Part shown: positions 53,230 through 62,674 of the stretch, piece after piece
Layout: the number at the start of each line of letters is the position of its first letter
Position numbering within the stretch: position 1 is the first letter of the stretch
The notes under the pieces: generated by a model
The model's input: the letters and a program-made list of their open reading frames with translations, nothing else
What the model was told of the DNA's origin: nothing
The model's database searches: none
Program-made: the position numbers and the translations under genes
From: Sulfurimonas sp.
GTDB taxonomy: Bacteria > Campylobacterota > Campylobacteria > Campylobacterales > Sulfurimonadaceae
Assembly (NCBI GenBank): GCA_021648285.1
Contig: JAKITC010000005.1
Location: 26,460 to 90,459 of the forward strand
DNA length: 64,000 bases
Reading direction: 5' to 3'

Positions 53230-54498
53230 CTAGTTGCTAGCGAATTTATAGTCTAACATTACCCAGAATTTAGTAACATCTGCAGCTTGAGTTGCATAAT
53301 TACCTTGAAGCACAGTATCGTCTCCACTGTAGTCAGCTACTTTTAGCATACCTACAAGACCGTTTACACCAGGGATTTTGTTTTTATAAACAGCATCAAT
53401 TTCTGTACCATAGTCAATACTTCCGTATTCGCTTTGGAAGTCATGGTAAACAACTTTAAGAAGACCAAAACCTTTAGCTTTGTATCCAACATAAACAGTT
53501 GTATCTTCAAGACCAGCAGTTGGAGAACCACCATTTGCTAAGAATTTATCTGCCCAACCATTTTGACCATGTAAAGTAGCGTATGGAGTTTTAAATGCAG
53601 TATCACCACCAGCAACACCATCTTCACCACTTAATGACTCATAACCAACACCAGCTAAGATACCATTTGCATTCACACCAAGAGCAAGTCTGTAGTAATC
53701 TGCATCAACATCAACTACACTAGCATTAGTACCGGATTTTTCCATTGAAGGATCTGTTTGAGTTGCATACTCCGCACGGTAATTAATTTTAATTCCATCA
53801 GAAACAGCTAGTTTACCAGTAAGTGCTAAACCATAAGTATCACCTTCAGTACCTATTAAATAACCATAAGCAGTAACTTTAAGCTCTGGCATAACTTTAT
53901 AAGAAGCATTTAAAAGTAAATCTCTTGTCCCAGATGTAGCATCATATTTAACTGCATTTACTTGGTTTACGTAAGAAGCAAAAATACTTAAATTTTCAAT
54001 GCTACTGTTTGTAAGCGTATATGCATCAAATGTTTGAAACATTTGTCTCCAGCCAACCGCTCCTACAAATCTTTGATTATCAAGATTTATCATTTGACGA
54101 CCAACTCTTAGTTTAGTGTCAGCACCAAGTTTTAAGTCTACATAAGCTTGAGTTAAACGAGTCTGTGCTGGATCAGCAACTACTTGTTGAGGCTCTACGC
54201 CATTACCAGCATATGTATCATTATAGTTGTCATTAATTGTACGAACATCAGTCATCTCTACATAAGCAGATACCCAATCAGTACCAAGTAAATCAGCACC
54301 AGCACCGATAGTTAAACGATTTGTAAATGCATTAGCATTTTGAGTATTACCAGATGCATCTACCATCTCGTAACGAGCTCTAACTTCACCCTTTACTTTA
54401 ACATTACTTACTATATCAATCCCGTCTGCCTGAGCTGAAACTGAACCAATCCCCATTACCATAGCTGCAGCTATAGACAATTTTAACATTTTTCTCAT
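53230..54498 (-). CDS. major outer-membrane porin
   Basis: 422 residues. A signal peptide (MRKMLKLSIAAAMVMGIGSVSAQA) is followed by alternating beta-strands such as GVKGEVRARYEM-like segments (KVKGEVRARYEMVDASG), ATLGAD-type turns and LRVGRQMINLDNQRF. It ends KFWVMLDYKFASN. The pattern is the OprD-like/epsilon porin (PorA-like) type. It should be a trimeric general porin for small solutes. A long structured leader precedes it, and a hairpin follows it. It has no link to cytochrome genes. Confidence 0.88.
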   Translation of the reverse strand: MRKMLKLSIAAAMVMGIGSVSAQADGIDIVSNVKVKGEVRARYEMVDASGNTQNANAFTNRLTIGAGADLLGTDWVSAYVEMTDVRTINDNYNDTYAGNGVEPQQVVADPAQTRLTQAYVDLKLGADTKLRVGRQMINLDNQRFVGAVGWRQMFQTFDAYTLTNSSIENLSIFASYVNQVNAVKYDATSGTRDLLLNASYKVMPELKVTAYGYLIGTEGDTYGLALTGKLAVSDGIKINYRAEYATQTDPSMEKSGTNASVVDVDADYYRLALGVNANGILAGVGYESLSGEDGVAGGDTAFKTPYATLHGQNGWADKFLANGGSPTAGLEDTTVYVGYKAKGFGLLKVVYHDFQSEYGSIDYGTEIDAVYKNKIPGVNGLVGMLKVADYSGDDTVLQGNYATQAADVTKFWVMLDYKFASN

Positions 54499-54537
54499 TA
54501 TATCTCCTGTTTTGTTTGTTTATCACCTAATATAGAA

Positions 54538-54582
54538 GTGATATCTGAATGGATAGCAAAAAATATGCCATTCAAATATCAC
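54538..54582 (-). promoter_or_regulatory. large hairpin in the porin 5' leader
   Basis: GTGATAT(C)TGAATGG at 54538-54552 pairs with CCATTCA(A)ATATCAC at 54568-54582: a 15-base stem with one mismatch and a 15-base loop. It lies about 40 bases upstream of the porin ATG on its transcript, so it could stabilise the mRNA or control translation. The loop is A/T-rich. The region 54499-54761 holds no gene. Confidence 0.6.
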
Positions 54583-54749
54583 CTCTTATTATGTGAAATA
54601 TTACGACTTGCCATATTCTACATTGGTAATTTTTAAATTAAGTTTAAATTATACAATTTATTCATAATTCATTTGCATTTATAGGTAATTGTTTATATTA
54701 GGCACTGTTTTATGTGATAATTTGACTTTATAATCCCCGTAATATCTGT

Positions 54750-54755
54750 TATAAT
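54750..54755 (+). promoter_or_regulatory. -10 box directly before the RDD gene
   Basis: TATAAT ends seven bases before the ATG at 54762. If used, transcription would start at or next to the ATG, giving a leaderless mRNA. No ribosome site is visible. A second TATAAT at 54729-54734 would give a short leader, also without a ribosome site. Confidence 0.45.
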
Positions 54756-54761
54756 AGCATT

Positions 54762-55232
54762 ATGAGATTCAGAAAACTTAAAAAATATAAGAAAACTTCT
54801 TCGATTATTGAAAAACGAAAGTACGTTTATGCCAAATACATCTACAGGGTGAAAGCATTTATTATAGATTTATTTATGATATACGCTCCAATACTTTACA
54901 TTATTACATATTTAGTAATGAATGGTAAAGATGAGTTTCAATCATCACAATTGGCACCATTTATGGCTGTAACACTATATGGTCTTATATATGCAATCCT
55001 TTTAAGTAAGTTTGGACAAACTCCGGGTAAGAAAGCTTATGAAGTGAAAGTTGTTGATGCGAAGAGTGGAAAACATATAGGTTTCTTTAGAGCACTTTTA
55101 AGATTTATTGCATTTTTAGTTACTGCCACAACTCTTTTAGGACTTATCCTCCCGTTTTACAGAAAAGACAAAAAGGCTCTGCACGATTTAATATGTGGGA
55201 CAATTGTTGTAGTTGAGAAGAAAGAGTTCTAG
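54762..55232 (+). CDS. RDD-family membrane protein
   Basis: 156 residues. The RDD pattern is present: R-x-K-A-F-I-I-D near residue 31, three transmembrane helices (about 32-50, 68-86, 110-132), then GQTPGKKAYEVKVVD and KDKKALHDLICGTIVV. Members are thought to be small transporters or membrane-stress proteins. The N-terminus is Lys-rich. It may be translated from a leaderless mRNA. Confidence 0.9.
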   Translation: MRFRKLKKYKKTSSIIEKRKYVYAKYIYRVKAFIIDLFMIYAPILYIITYLVMNGKDEFQSSQLAPFMAVTLYGLIYAILLSKFGQTPGKKAYEVKVVDAKSGKHIGFFRALLRFIAFLVTATTLLGLILPFYRKDKKALHDLICGTIVVVEKKEF

Positions 55233-55233
55233 A

Positions 55234-55363
55234 AGATTCCAAATCAAGTTTGGAATGACGAAGTTGGCAGAGCGCCCCAAGCGGAGCAAAGAAATGCCGT
55301 CACTCTCAGCTTGACTGGGAGTCTAATTTATATGTTAGATTCCAAATCAAGTTTGGAATGACG
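55234..55363. repeat. cluster of three palindromic repeats between RDD and petC
   Basis: Copies at 55234-55260 and 55337-55363 have arms ATTCCAAA and TTTGGAAT, followed by AATGACGAAGT and GGCAGAGCG. A diverged inverted copy (CACTCTCAG...CTGGGAGT) is at 55298-55324. It fills most of the gap between two convergent genes. Confidence 0.75.
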
Positions 55364-55389
55364 AAGTGGGCAGAGCGGTGCCAGCGAAA

Positions 55390-55411
55390 AACAAGGAATT
55401 ACTTCCTTGTT
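55390..55411 (-). terminator. rho-independent terminator of petABC
   Basis: On the minus strand AACAAGGAA, GTAA and TTCCTTGTT form a perfect nine-base stem followed by TTTC. It begins about ten bases after the petC stop. A good intrinsic terminator. Confidence 0.8.
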
Positions 55412-55420
55412 TGCTTTAAA

Positions 55421-56368
55421 TTAGTGTAAGTCTCTCCATACTGATCTTTTCCATAGGAATGCAAAGATAGCAAAGAAAATAATATAAATCATTACATTTG
55501 CACCAACTGAAGCTCTTTCTGCTCTTTTAGTGTCTCCAGCATCAGCCATATGCTCTATTATTTTTTCAGCAACTTCTGCAGTAACACCAACTCTAGGCAT
55601 TGCTGTTCCTTCTAATTGACTTTGAGGGTTTTCAATAAAAGTACTTAAGAAATGTTCGCTACGAGAACGATAATACATACTTAAATCCGGTGGTAATTTA
55701 CCCATATATTTAACAATAGAATCTTGATACTCTAACACTTTAATATCAAATGCCAAAGAATCTTTTTTATGTTTAAATTTAGGTTTTTCACCGATTTGTG
55801 TCCAGTTTTCATAACTCATTGAATGACATCTACCACAAGCATTTTCAAATGCCATTTTAGGAGTCAACTCTTCTTTAGTTACAGCGATAGACTGTAAATA
55901 TGCAACTATATCTGCAATTTCTTGATCAATATCTCCGCCAGCTCCATAAAACGCAACCATTGGGTGCATTTGACCTTTAGCAGCATCAAATTTATGTTCA
56001 ACTTTAAGAGCATGTGCAGGGTTTTTAATCAAATCAGCTAAAAACCTAGCTTCAAAAAGAACACCGGCATTACTTAAATCTGGTGGGTTAACACCATATG
56101 TTGCTGCAGCAGTAACAGCATCTACATTTGCTGCTATACCCTCTTTAGTAATTGAGTGACAACCAGCACAAGCGGCAGCACCAGTTACTAATACTTTACC
56201 GTTTGCAACGTCACCATCTTTTGTAAGCTTTGCTAAATCTGCGTATGCAAAGTGTTCACTCTCAACGTGCTTATGCATTTGAGAGTGTGCGAACGGCTCA
56301 ACTAACCAGTATGTTAGGAGAGTAAAAGCAACAACAACAACCAATATTAAAGGTTCTTTATTTTTCAT
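55421..56368 (-). CDS. petC: cytochrome bc1 di-haem cytochrome c subunit
   Basis: 315 residues. An N-terminal hydrophobic segment and two c-type haem sites are present: CAGCHSIT (about 67-72) and CGRCHSMS (about 178-183). Candidate Met ligands lie in KGQMHPMVAFYG and TAMPRVG. A C-terminal transmembrane helix (about 290-308) anchors it. The di-haem form is typical of Campylobacterota bc1. It passes electrons from the Rieske protein to soluble cytochrome c. It is the last gene of petABC and is followed by a terminator. Confidence 0.95.
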   Translation of the reverse strand: MKNKEPLILVVVVAFTLLTYWLVEPFAHSQMHKHVESEHFAYADLAKLTKDGDVANGKVLVTGAAACAGCHSITKEGIAANVDAVTAAATYGVNPPDLSNAGVLFEARFLADLIKNPAHALKVEHKFDAAKGQMHPMVAFYGAGGDIDQEIADIVAYLQSIAVTKEELTPKMAFENACGRCHSMSYENWTQIGEKPKFKHKKDSLAFDIKVLEYQDSIVKYMGKLPPDLSMYYRSRSEHFLSTFIENPQSQLEGTAMPRVGVTAEVAEKIIEHMADAGDTKRAERASVGANVMIYIIFFAIFAFLWKRSVWRDLH

Positions 56369-56379
56369 CTCTATTCTCC

Positions 56380-57594
56380 TTATACTTTTTTTTCATTCAT
56401 AGTTATAAATGGAAGTGCTATCCATAGAGCGATAAACCCTAATGCTGCAACTAAACCAATCGTACTAAAAATACCTTGAGGCGGTAATTTACCCATAGCT
56501 GTCAATACAATCATGTCAACTAGTAATAACCAAAACCAAATTTTAAACTTACCACGACGAGACGCCGGAACAGCATTTGGACTTCTATCTAACCATGGTA
56601 ATAACATAAAGATTACTTGTGCGAAACCAAATGCCATTAGACCGATATTAATAGAGAACGGACGAAGAATTTCGTACGACCACAGGAAATACCACTCAGG
56701 ATAGATATGTGTCGGGGTCTTAAGACCGTTAGCAGGATCAAAGTTTACGGGATCCATAGCAAAACCATAGTTATAAAAAACAAGATAGAAAAAGAATATT
56801 AAGTATATTCCAACAACCATCATATCTTTACTCATAAAGTCATTAGCAAAACGCATAACTTTAGAACCAGCTTTGTCACCATCTAAATATTTTTTAGCTT
56901 CAGCGTCAAAATCAATCTCTTCACCATCTTGATTATTAACATGTGGAATACGAAGAGCTGCAAAGTGAAGCCCGATTAATCCCATGATTGCTAATGGTAA
57001 AAGAAATACGTGAAGCATAAAGAAACGAGTCAAGAATGCTTGAGCAGGAACATAATCCCCGCGAATCCATTCAACTAAACCATCCATATGTAATCCACCA
57101 AGACTAAAGATATTAGTAATAACCATACCTGCCCAGTAAGACATTTGTCCCCATGGAAGCATATAACCACTGAATGCTTCAGCAGAAAAAGTTACAAACA
57201 GAAGCATACCAGAGAGCCAGATCATCTCACGACCCTTCTTGTAAGAACCATAGTAAATACCTGTAAACATATGTATGTATATAACTAAGAAAACAACTGA
57301 TGCAGCAACACCGTGAACATGTCTCCATAACCAACCAAAATCAACTTCTCTCATTATAGTATAGTTTACACTATCAAATGCCAAGTTAACATCTGGATTA
57401 TAATACATCAATAGGAATATACCTGAAACTAAAAGTAGTGCAAAGGTGATTGCTAGAATCATACCCATTGCCCATAAGAAGTTAATATTTTTTGGAATCC
57501 AGTACTCAGATGCCATAACTTTTTCAATTTTTTCAACTGCTAATCTTTGGTTTAACCAATCTTTAACGCTTGTTGCTTTTGTAAAATGTGCCAT
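56380..57594 (-). CDS. petB: cytochrome bc1 cytochrome b subunit
   Basis: 404 residues with eight or nine transmembrane helices. The b-haem ligands sit in GWLWRHVHGVAASVVFLVIYIHMF (upper helix) and FMLHVFLLPLAIMGLIGLHF. The quinone-site signature PEWYFLW is present. It carries quinol oxidation and reduction in the membrane and pumps charge. It is flanked by petA (12 bases) and petC (11 bases). Confidence 0.97.
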   Translation of the reverse strand: MAHFTKATSVKDWLNQRLAVEKIEKVMASEYWIPKNINFLWAMGMILAITFALLLVSGIFLLMYYNPDVNLAFDSVNYTIMREVDFGWLWRHVHGVAASVVFLVIYIHMFTGIYYGSYKKGREMIWLSGMLLFVTFSAEAFSGYMLPWGQMSYWAGMVITNIFSLGGLHMDGLVEWIRGDYVPAQAFLTRFFMLHVFLLPLAIMGLIGLHFAALRIPHVNNQDGEEIDFDAEAKKYLDGDKAGSKVMRFANDFMSKDMMVVGIYLIFFFYLVFYNYGFAMDPVNFDPANGLKTPTHIYPEWYFLWSYEILRPFSINIGLMAFGFAQVIFMLLPWLDRSPNAVPASRRGKFKIWFWLLLVDMIVLTAMGKLPPQGIFSTIGLVAALGFIALWIALPFITMNEKKV

Positions 57595-57606
57595 ATTTCC
57601 TCCCTC

Positions 57607-58131
57607 TTAAAGCGTTACGCCGCTATCTTTCATAGCCTGAAATTCCGGTCCAACTTCACCAAGAATCATTTTATTACCCTCAATTTTAAATGGAGGAATG
57701 TCAAGACCACGTGGTGGCGGTGTTTTAGTTACTTGACCAGACCAGTCAAACTGTCCGCCGTGACATGCACAATGGAATTCTTTTTCTGCAGGAATATATG
57801 CAGGGATACAACCTAAGTGTGTACATAAACCAATTGCAATCATGTAGTGTATGCCAGCAACAACTATATCTCTCGTTGCTTGACTTTCTGTTTGAGAGTC
57901 AATCATCTCTTTAGTCTTTCTCAAAATAAAGATTGGCTTCCCTCTCCATTTTTCTGTTATCAGTTTTCCCTCTGGATATATTGACATATCCAAAGTGGTG
58001 AAACCTGCAGCTTTAACACTTGGAAGCGGGTCCCAAGTTTTTTTCATTGCAACCAATGAACCAACAGCACCAACACCTGCTACGGCGCCAAATGCTTTGC
58101 CCATAAAACCTCTACGGCTACTGTTATGCAT
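57607..58131 (-). CDS. petA: Rieske iron-sulfur subunit of cytochrome bc1
   Basis: 174 residues. A twin-arginine signal (SSRRGFMGKAFGAVAG) precedes one membrane helix. The [2Fe-2S] ligands are in CTHLGCIP and CACHGGQFDWSG. It transfers the first electron from quinol to cytochrome c1. It is the first gene of petABC. Confidence 0.97.
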   Translation of the reverse strand: MHNSSRRGFMGKAFGAVAGVGAVGSLVAMKKTWDPLPSVKAAGFTTLDMSIYPEGKLITEKWRGKPIFILRKTKEMIDSQTESQATRDIVVAGIHYMIAIGLCTHLGCIPAYIPAEKEFHCACHGGQFDWSGQVTKTPPPRGLDIPPFKIEGNKMILGEVGPEFQAMKDSGVTL

Positions 58132-58194
58132 GTTTGCTCTCTTTCGTATAAATTTTCTTAAAAACTGATTGTATCCTAAAATAGTTTTAAGTAA

Positions 58195-58992
58195 TTATAA
58201 ATTTAAGTTTTCTTTTAAAATTTTTATTAATTTGTTACCGTTTTGTTCTATTTCAAGATAGTTATGATTATCAATTAAACTTATAATTGTTTCAAGTTGT
58301 GATTTATCGTAATTTATGACAATTGGAATATTTAAACTTTTAAATAGTTCCAAGAATGCCCCTGTATAGTCATTTCTTTGTATATATATCGGTTTTCCGC
58401 CGGATGCGAGATTCTCTAAAACAGCTTGAGGAGATGCAGTTATTAAAATCTCTGATTTTTGTACCACATCATCATAATCTTCAAACTCATGGTGATTGGG
58501 AAACTTCTCCTTTAACATATCTTCATAGTCTAAAAAGTAATAAAATCCAAGCAGTAAATCAGGGTTTAAACCTTCAATTAAAGAGAAGTTTTTCTCTAAA
58601 TCTTTCTCATAATCATCATCACCAAAAAAGTAAGCTATTTTTATAGTTTTTGGTTTTTTTTGGAAATATTTCTCATCAACAACCACTTCATTTTCTTTTA
58701 CATGTATAAATGTTGAAAAAAAGTTTTTCATATCTTCAAGCATTATTGGATTTGCTTCATCTGAATCAAAAATAAGCTTATCACCATGGTTAGCTATCTG
58801 TGGTATATTTCTTACAACATCAATACCAACACTCTTCTCTATTCCAAAATCACGTGCAACTTGTGCTATACGAAAATCTGAACATAAAAGTGTAATATCA
58901 ATATCACCAAGTGCACGGATTATTGTACACGCTCTTCTAAATCTGTCAAGACCTATGCGGTGTCCTGTGTGTACGTAATAATATATTTTCAT
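58195..58992 (-). CDS. GT-B-like glycosyltransferase or hydrolase of unknown target
   Basis: 265 residues. It begins IYYYVHTGHRIGLDRFRRA and has a second Rossmann-like half ending in ILITASPQAVLENLASGGKPIYIQRND. This has the sugar-nucleotide-binding look of MurG- or PseG-like proteins. No signal peptide and no transmembrane segment. It may act in surface polysaccharide or flagellin glycan synthesis. Short repeats lie upstream, and petABC lies upstream of it in the same direction. The assignment to a fold is tentative. Confidence 0.6.
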   Translation of the reverse strand: MKIYYYVHTGHRIGLDRFRRACTIIRALGDIDITLLCSDFRIAQVARDFGIEKSVGIDVVRNIPQIANHGDKLIFDSDEANPIMLEDMKNFFSTFIHVKENEVVVDEKYFQKKPKTIKIAYFFGDDDYEKDLEKNFSLIEGLNPDLLLGFYYFLDYEDMLKEKFPNHHEFEDYDDVVQKSEILITASPQAVLENLASGGKPIYIQRNDYTGAFLELFKSLNIPIVINYDKSQLETIISLIDNHNYLEIEQNGNKLIKILKENLNL

Positions 58993-59011
58993 TTTCTTTC
59001 CTTATTGTGAT

Positions 59012-59117
59012 AGATCCTAAATCAAGTTTAGGATGACGTATTAATCAAACTAAGATGACGTGTTTGTCAATTCCAAGAATTGGATATTCTCGTCATTCCC
59101 AACTTGATTGAGAATCT
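59012..59117. repeat. palindromic repeats between the GT-like gene and mnmG
   Basis: Two palindromes: 59012-59038 (ATCCTAAA...TTTAGGAT) and 59091-59117 (ATTCCCAA...TTGAGAAT), both with TCAAG or CTTGA loops. A shorter CAATTC/GAATTG lies between. They are diverged members of the family at 53081 and 55234. Confidence 0.7.
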
Positions 59118-59119
59118 AT

Positions 59120-60997
59120 TCACTTCTTTCTTGCCGATATCTTTATATATATATGAAGTATCTCAATTGCTGCCGGTGTTATCCCACTTATCATCGAAGC
59201 TGCTTGAAGAGTTGGTGGGTTAAAAGCCTCTAGTTTTTCAACTATCTCTTTAGATAATCCGCTGATATCTTTAAAAGCAAACCCTTCAGGTATCTTGATT
59301 TTAAGATATTTTTTCATCTTCTGAATCTCTTCACTCTGTTTAATGATATAGCGATAGTATTTTCCTTCAACCAAAATCTCATCTTTGATATACTCGTCAT
59401 ACTTATCTAGTTCTGGAAGAAGCTTAACCATTTTAGAAACTGTAAATGTTTTTCTAGCGATGATTTGCTGTGCTGTTATACTATCTTTTATAGGTTCTTC
59501 ATCCATTGATTCTAAAAATGCGATAAACTCTTTATTTGGCGTATATTTGGTTTCAATTAAGAGTTTTAATCCATCTTGGATTTGCTTGTTCTTTAATATT
59601 ATGCGTTCATTTTCTTTTTCGTCTAAAAGTCCTAGCTCATAGCCATATTTTCCAAGTCTAGTATCTGCACTCTCTTCACGAAGTAAAAGTCTATACTCTG
59701 CTCTACTTGTAAACATACGGTAAGGCTCATTAGTCCCTTTAGTTACTAAATCATCTATTAAAACACCAATATATGCTTCATCACGGCGTAAAACCAATGG
59801 TTCTTTGCCTTGTAAAGACAAACTTGCATTTATTCCAGCCATAAGTCCTTGTGCTGCCGCTTCCTCATAACCAGTAGTTCCATTTATTTGACCAGCCAAA
59901 TAAAGTCCTGAGATTTTTTTACTTTCTAGTGAGTGCTTAAGTTCTCTTGGGTCTACAAAATCATACTCTATCGCGTATCCATAACGAACTATTTTTGCAT
60001 TTTCTAAGCCTTTGACTGACTTAATCATATCTCGTTGTACTTCTGGTGGCAAAGATGTTGAGAGTCCATTTATATAACATTCTGTATTATCCATGGTTTG
60101 TGGCTCAATAAAAAGATGATGTCTATCTTTATCTGCAAATTTACTTACTTTATCTTCAATAGATGGACAGTAGCGAGGGGACTTTCCTTCTATTTGTCCA
60201 GTGAAAAGAGGTGCACGATAAAAGTTTGAAGAGATTATCTCATGTGTAAGTTCATTTGTGTAAGCTATGTAACATGGCAATTGTTTTTTAGTCTCTCGAA
60301 ACTCTTTTCTAGAAGTTCTAAAAGAAAAAGGACTAGGTAACTCATCTCCACCTTGTTCTTCCATAACAGAGAAGTCAATTGTTGAGCTATCTATACGAGC
60401 ACATGTGCCAGTTTTTAGTCTCGCTAAATTTAGACCTGCATCATTTTTTAATGAAGCACAAAGACCTTCACTTCTTTCTTCACCATAGCGACCACCTTTT
60501 TTTTGAACCTCTCCAATATGAATGATTCCGTTTAAAAATGTCCCTGAAGTAATGATGACTTTTTTCGCCATGTACTCATTTAAAAGGTCCGTTTTAACTC
60601 CCTTTACAACACTGTTTTCAATTATTAGAGATTCTACTGTTTCTTGAGTAAGATTTAAATTTTTTGTCTCTAATATTTTATTTCTAGCGATTACACGGTA
60701 TTTATCCATATCAATCTGAGCACGACTTCCACGAACTGCTGGACCTTTAGTGTGGTTAAGTATGCGAAACTGAATACCCGCTTCATCGGTAATAAGACCC
60801 ATCTCTCCGCCAAGCGCGTCAAGCTCACGAACTAAATGTCCCTTTGCCAAACCACCTATTGCAGGATTACAAGAAGTTGCTCCAACATTTTCAGCAAGCA
60901 TTGAAATCATCAATGTCTTGTTCCCCATTCTTGCACAAGAAAGAGCTGCTTCAACCCCCGCATGACCGCCACCAATAATTATTACATCATAGTTCAT
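59120..60997 (-). CDS. mnmG: tRNA U34 carboxymethylaminomethyl modification protein MnmG
   Basis: 625 residues. The FAD-binding N-terminus is [20 protein letters not shown]. Landmarks that follow are [21 protein letters not shown] and [19 protein letters not shown]. With MnmE it installs cmnm5 on U34 of several tRNAs; MnmD further along the window acts later in the same pathway. It is cytoplasmic. Confidence 0.97.
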   Translation of the reverse strand: MNYDVIIIGGGHAGVEAALSCARMGNKTLMISMLAENVGATSCNPAIGGLAKGHLVRELDALGGEMGLITDEAGIQFRILNHTKGPAVRGSRAQIDMDKYRVIARNKILETKNLNLTQETVESLIIENSVVKGVKTDLLNEYMAKKVIITSGTFLNGIIHIGEVQKKGGRYGEERSEGLCASLKNDAGLNLARLKTGTCARIDSSTIDFSVMEEQGGDELPSPFSFRTSRKEFRETKKQLPCYIAYTNELTHEIISSNFYRAPLFTGQIEGKSPRYCPSIEDKVSKFADKDRHHLFIEPQTMDNTECYINGLSTSLPPEVQRDMIKSVKGLENAKIVRYGYAIEYDFVDPRELKHSLESKKISGLYLAGQINGTTGYEEAAAQGLMAGINASLSLQGKEPLVLRRDEAYIGVLIDDLVTKGTNEPYRMFTSRAEYRLLLREESADTRLGKYGYELGLLDEKENERIILKNKQIQDGLKLLIETKYTPNKEFIAFLESMDEEPIKDSITAQQIIARKTFTVSKMVKLLPELDKYDEYIKDEILVEGKYYRYIIKQSEEIQKMKKYLKIKIPEGFAFKDISGLSKEIVEKLEAFNPPTLQAASMISGITPAAIEILHIYIKISARKK

Positions 60998-61088
60998 AAA
61001 AATTCCATATTTTTCTTTAATCGAATTTTATCATTTTTAAGTATAATTTGACAAAGAATAGAAAAATTAAACAAGGTTTTTAATAAAG

Positions 61089-61775
61089 ATGATAGAAAAA
61101 GCGCACGAAGCTTACAACAAACAGGATTTTAAAATTGCATTTGAATTATATAATCAGCTAGCAGATGAAAACAATTCAGATGCTCAAACTTCTCTTGGTT
61201 TTATGTACCAAAATGCTCAAGGTTGTGAAAAAGATGAAAAAAAAGCATTTGAATTTTATGAAAAAGCAGCTGAGGCTAAACAACCCTATGCACTTTTTAA
61301 TCTTGCAATTCTTTACATGAATGGTCTTGGCGGAGTAGAGCACGATCAGTTTAAAGCTCATGATTTACATATGGAAGCTGCAACTAAAGAAGTGCCACCT
61401 GCAATGTATGAGGTTGCTCTTATGTTGGAGCGCGGTCTTGGTTGTCTGCAAAACTACTCCGAGGCTGCTTTTTGGTACGAAGAGGGAGCAAAAAGAGGTC
61501 ACTTAGAATCTTTTAATAACCTTGGTGTGTTATATAAAGATGGTCATGGGGTAGAACAAGATAGAGCAAGATGTTTTTTATGTTTTAGCAAAGCAGCTGA
61601 GGGTGGTTTAGCAGGGGGTATTTACAATTTAGGTCAACTATATGATCAAGGTTATGGTTGTGAGCAAGACCATGATAAAGCACTTGATTTATGTAGACAA
61701 GCTGCTTATAAAGGGCATGCAAAAGCAAAAGAGATTATCAAAGGCCTTCAAGAAGAGGGCAAGATAGTATTTTGA
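61089..61775 (+). CDS. cytoplasmic Sel1-repeat protein
   Basis: 228 residues made almost entirely of Sel1-like repeats: AQTSLGFMYQNAQGCEKDEKKA, LFNLAILYMNGLGG, SFNNLGVLYKDGHGVEQD and GIYNLGQLYDQGYGCEQD. There is no signal peptide, unlike the 5891-6637 product, so it is cytoplasmic. It contains several conserved Gly-Cys-Glu turns. It probably acts as an adaptor; no partner is evident. It lies upstream of ribE on the same strand. Confidence 0.9.
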   Translation: MIEKAHEAYNKQDFKIAFELYNQLADENNSDAQTSLGFMYQNAQGCEKDEKKAFEFYEKAAEAKQPYALFNLAILYMNGLGGVEHDQFKAHDLHMEAATKEVPPAMYEVALMLERGLGCLQNYSEAAFWYEEGAKRGHLESFNNLGVLYKDGHGVEQDRARCFLCFSKAAEGGLAGGIYNLGQLYDQGYGCEQDHDKALDLCRQAAYKGHAKAKEIIKGLQEEGKIVF

Positions 61776-61799
61776 TACAAGTTTTTTAAAGGAGAACAA

Positions 61800-62411
61800 T
61801 TGTTCACTGGTTTAATAAGAGAAATCGCAAATGTCAAAAGCTTAGCTGGAAGTACTTTAACAATTAAAGCAAAACACAAAGCAAAACTTGGTGATTCTAT
61901 CGCAATAAACGGGGCATGTCTGACAGTTATAAAAGTTTTAAATGATGGCTTTAGTGTTGAGCTATCTCCTGAAAGCCAAAAACTCCTTGCGATGGAGAAC
62001 TATAAAAACGAAGTCCATATTGAGCCTGCCATGATGATGGGTGACAGATTTGAAGGGCATATAGTTCAAGGACACGTAGATTGTATAGGCACTATCAAAG
62101 AGATAAAAAACAATGGAAACTCTTTTGATGTTTTTATACATGTAGATAAAAAATTTATCCCTTTTATTATTCCTAAAGGTTCTATAACAGTAGATGGTGT
62201 CAGCCTGACAGTAAATGATGTCAACCCTGATAGTTTTAGACTTACTATTATTCCCCATACTATGAAAGAGACACTTTTTAAAAACTATAGAAAAGGCTCA
62301 CATATCAATATTGAAACTGACATGTTTGCTCGCTATGTCTCGCACATCATATCTCATCAAAAACAGACTCTATCTTGGGATGAAGTTGAGTCTATAACAG
62401 CAAGATATTAA
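61800..62411 (+). CDS. ribE: riboflavin synthase alpha chain
   Basis: 203 residues from the TTG at 61800-61802, which has GGAG at 61791-61794 and gives the family start MFTGLIREIANV. It has two lumazine-binding beta-barrel repeats: INGACLTVIKV and GHIVQGHVDCIG in the first half, PKGSITVDGVSLTVNDV in the second. It makes riboflavin from two lumazines. It is followed two bases later by flhX. Confidence 0.94.
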   Translation: MFTGLIREIANVKSLAGSTLTIKAKHKAKLGDSIAINGACLTVIKVLNDGFSVELSPESQKLLAMENYKNEVHIEPAMMMGDRFEGHIVQGHVDCIGTIKEIKNNGNSFDVFIHVDKKFIPFIIPKGSITVDGVSLTVNDVNPDSFRLTIIPHTMKETLFKNYRKGSHINIETDMFARYVSHIISHQKQTLSWDEVESITARY

Positions 62412-62413
62412 TA

Positions 62414-62674
62414 ATGGCAGATAAAGCAGCAGCCCTAAAATATGACAAAGACAACGGAAATGCTCCAAAGGTTATAGCTTCAGGAAAAGGAAGTATCGCT
62501 CAAAATATCATTGAAAAAGCCAAGGAGTTTGATGTTCCCATCTTTGCAAATGAAGCACTTGTAAACTCTTTAATTGATTTAGAGATAGATCGTGAAATTC
62601 CAGCAGAACTATACCAGGCAATAGCGAATGTTTTTATTTGGCTTATGAAAAATGAGAAAAAATTTAAACTCTAG
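62414..62674 (+). CDS. flhX: FlhB C-terminal-domain paralogue (FlhX/FhlB)
   Basis: 86 residues matching the cytoplasmic part of FlhB just after the NPTH cleavage site: ALKYDKDNGNAPKVIASGKGSIAQNIIEKA ending EIPAELYQAIANVFIWLM. It has no membrane part and no NPTH. In Campylobacter and Helicobacter such a protein (FlhX) can stand in for cleaved FlhB in flagellar export. It is co-directional with ribE and overlaps the end of mnmD by four bases. Confidence 0.88.
   Translation: MADKAAALKYDKDNGNAPKVIASGKGSIAQNIIEKAKEFDVPIFANEALVNSLIDLEIDREIPAELYQAIANVFIWLMKNEKKFKL

Noticed and set aside
55234..55363. Possible CRISPR-like repeat
   Set aside because: Only three copies, irregular spacing and palindromic units, and no cas genes.
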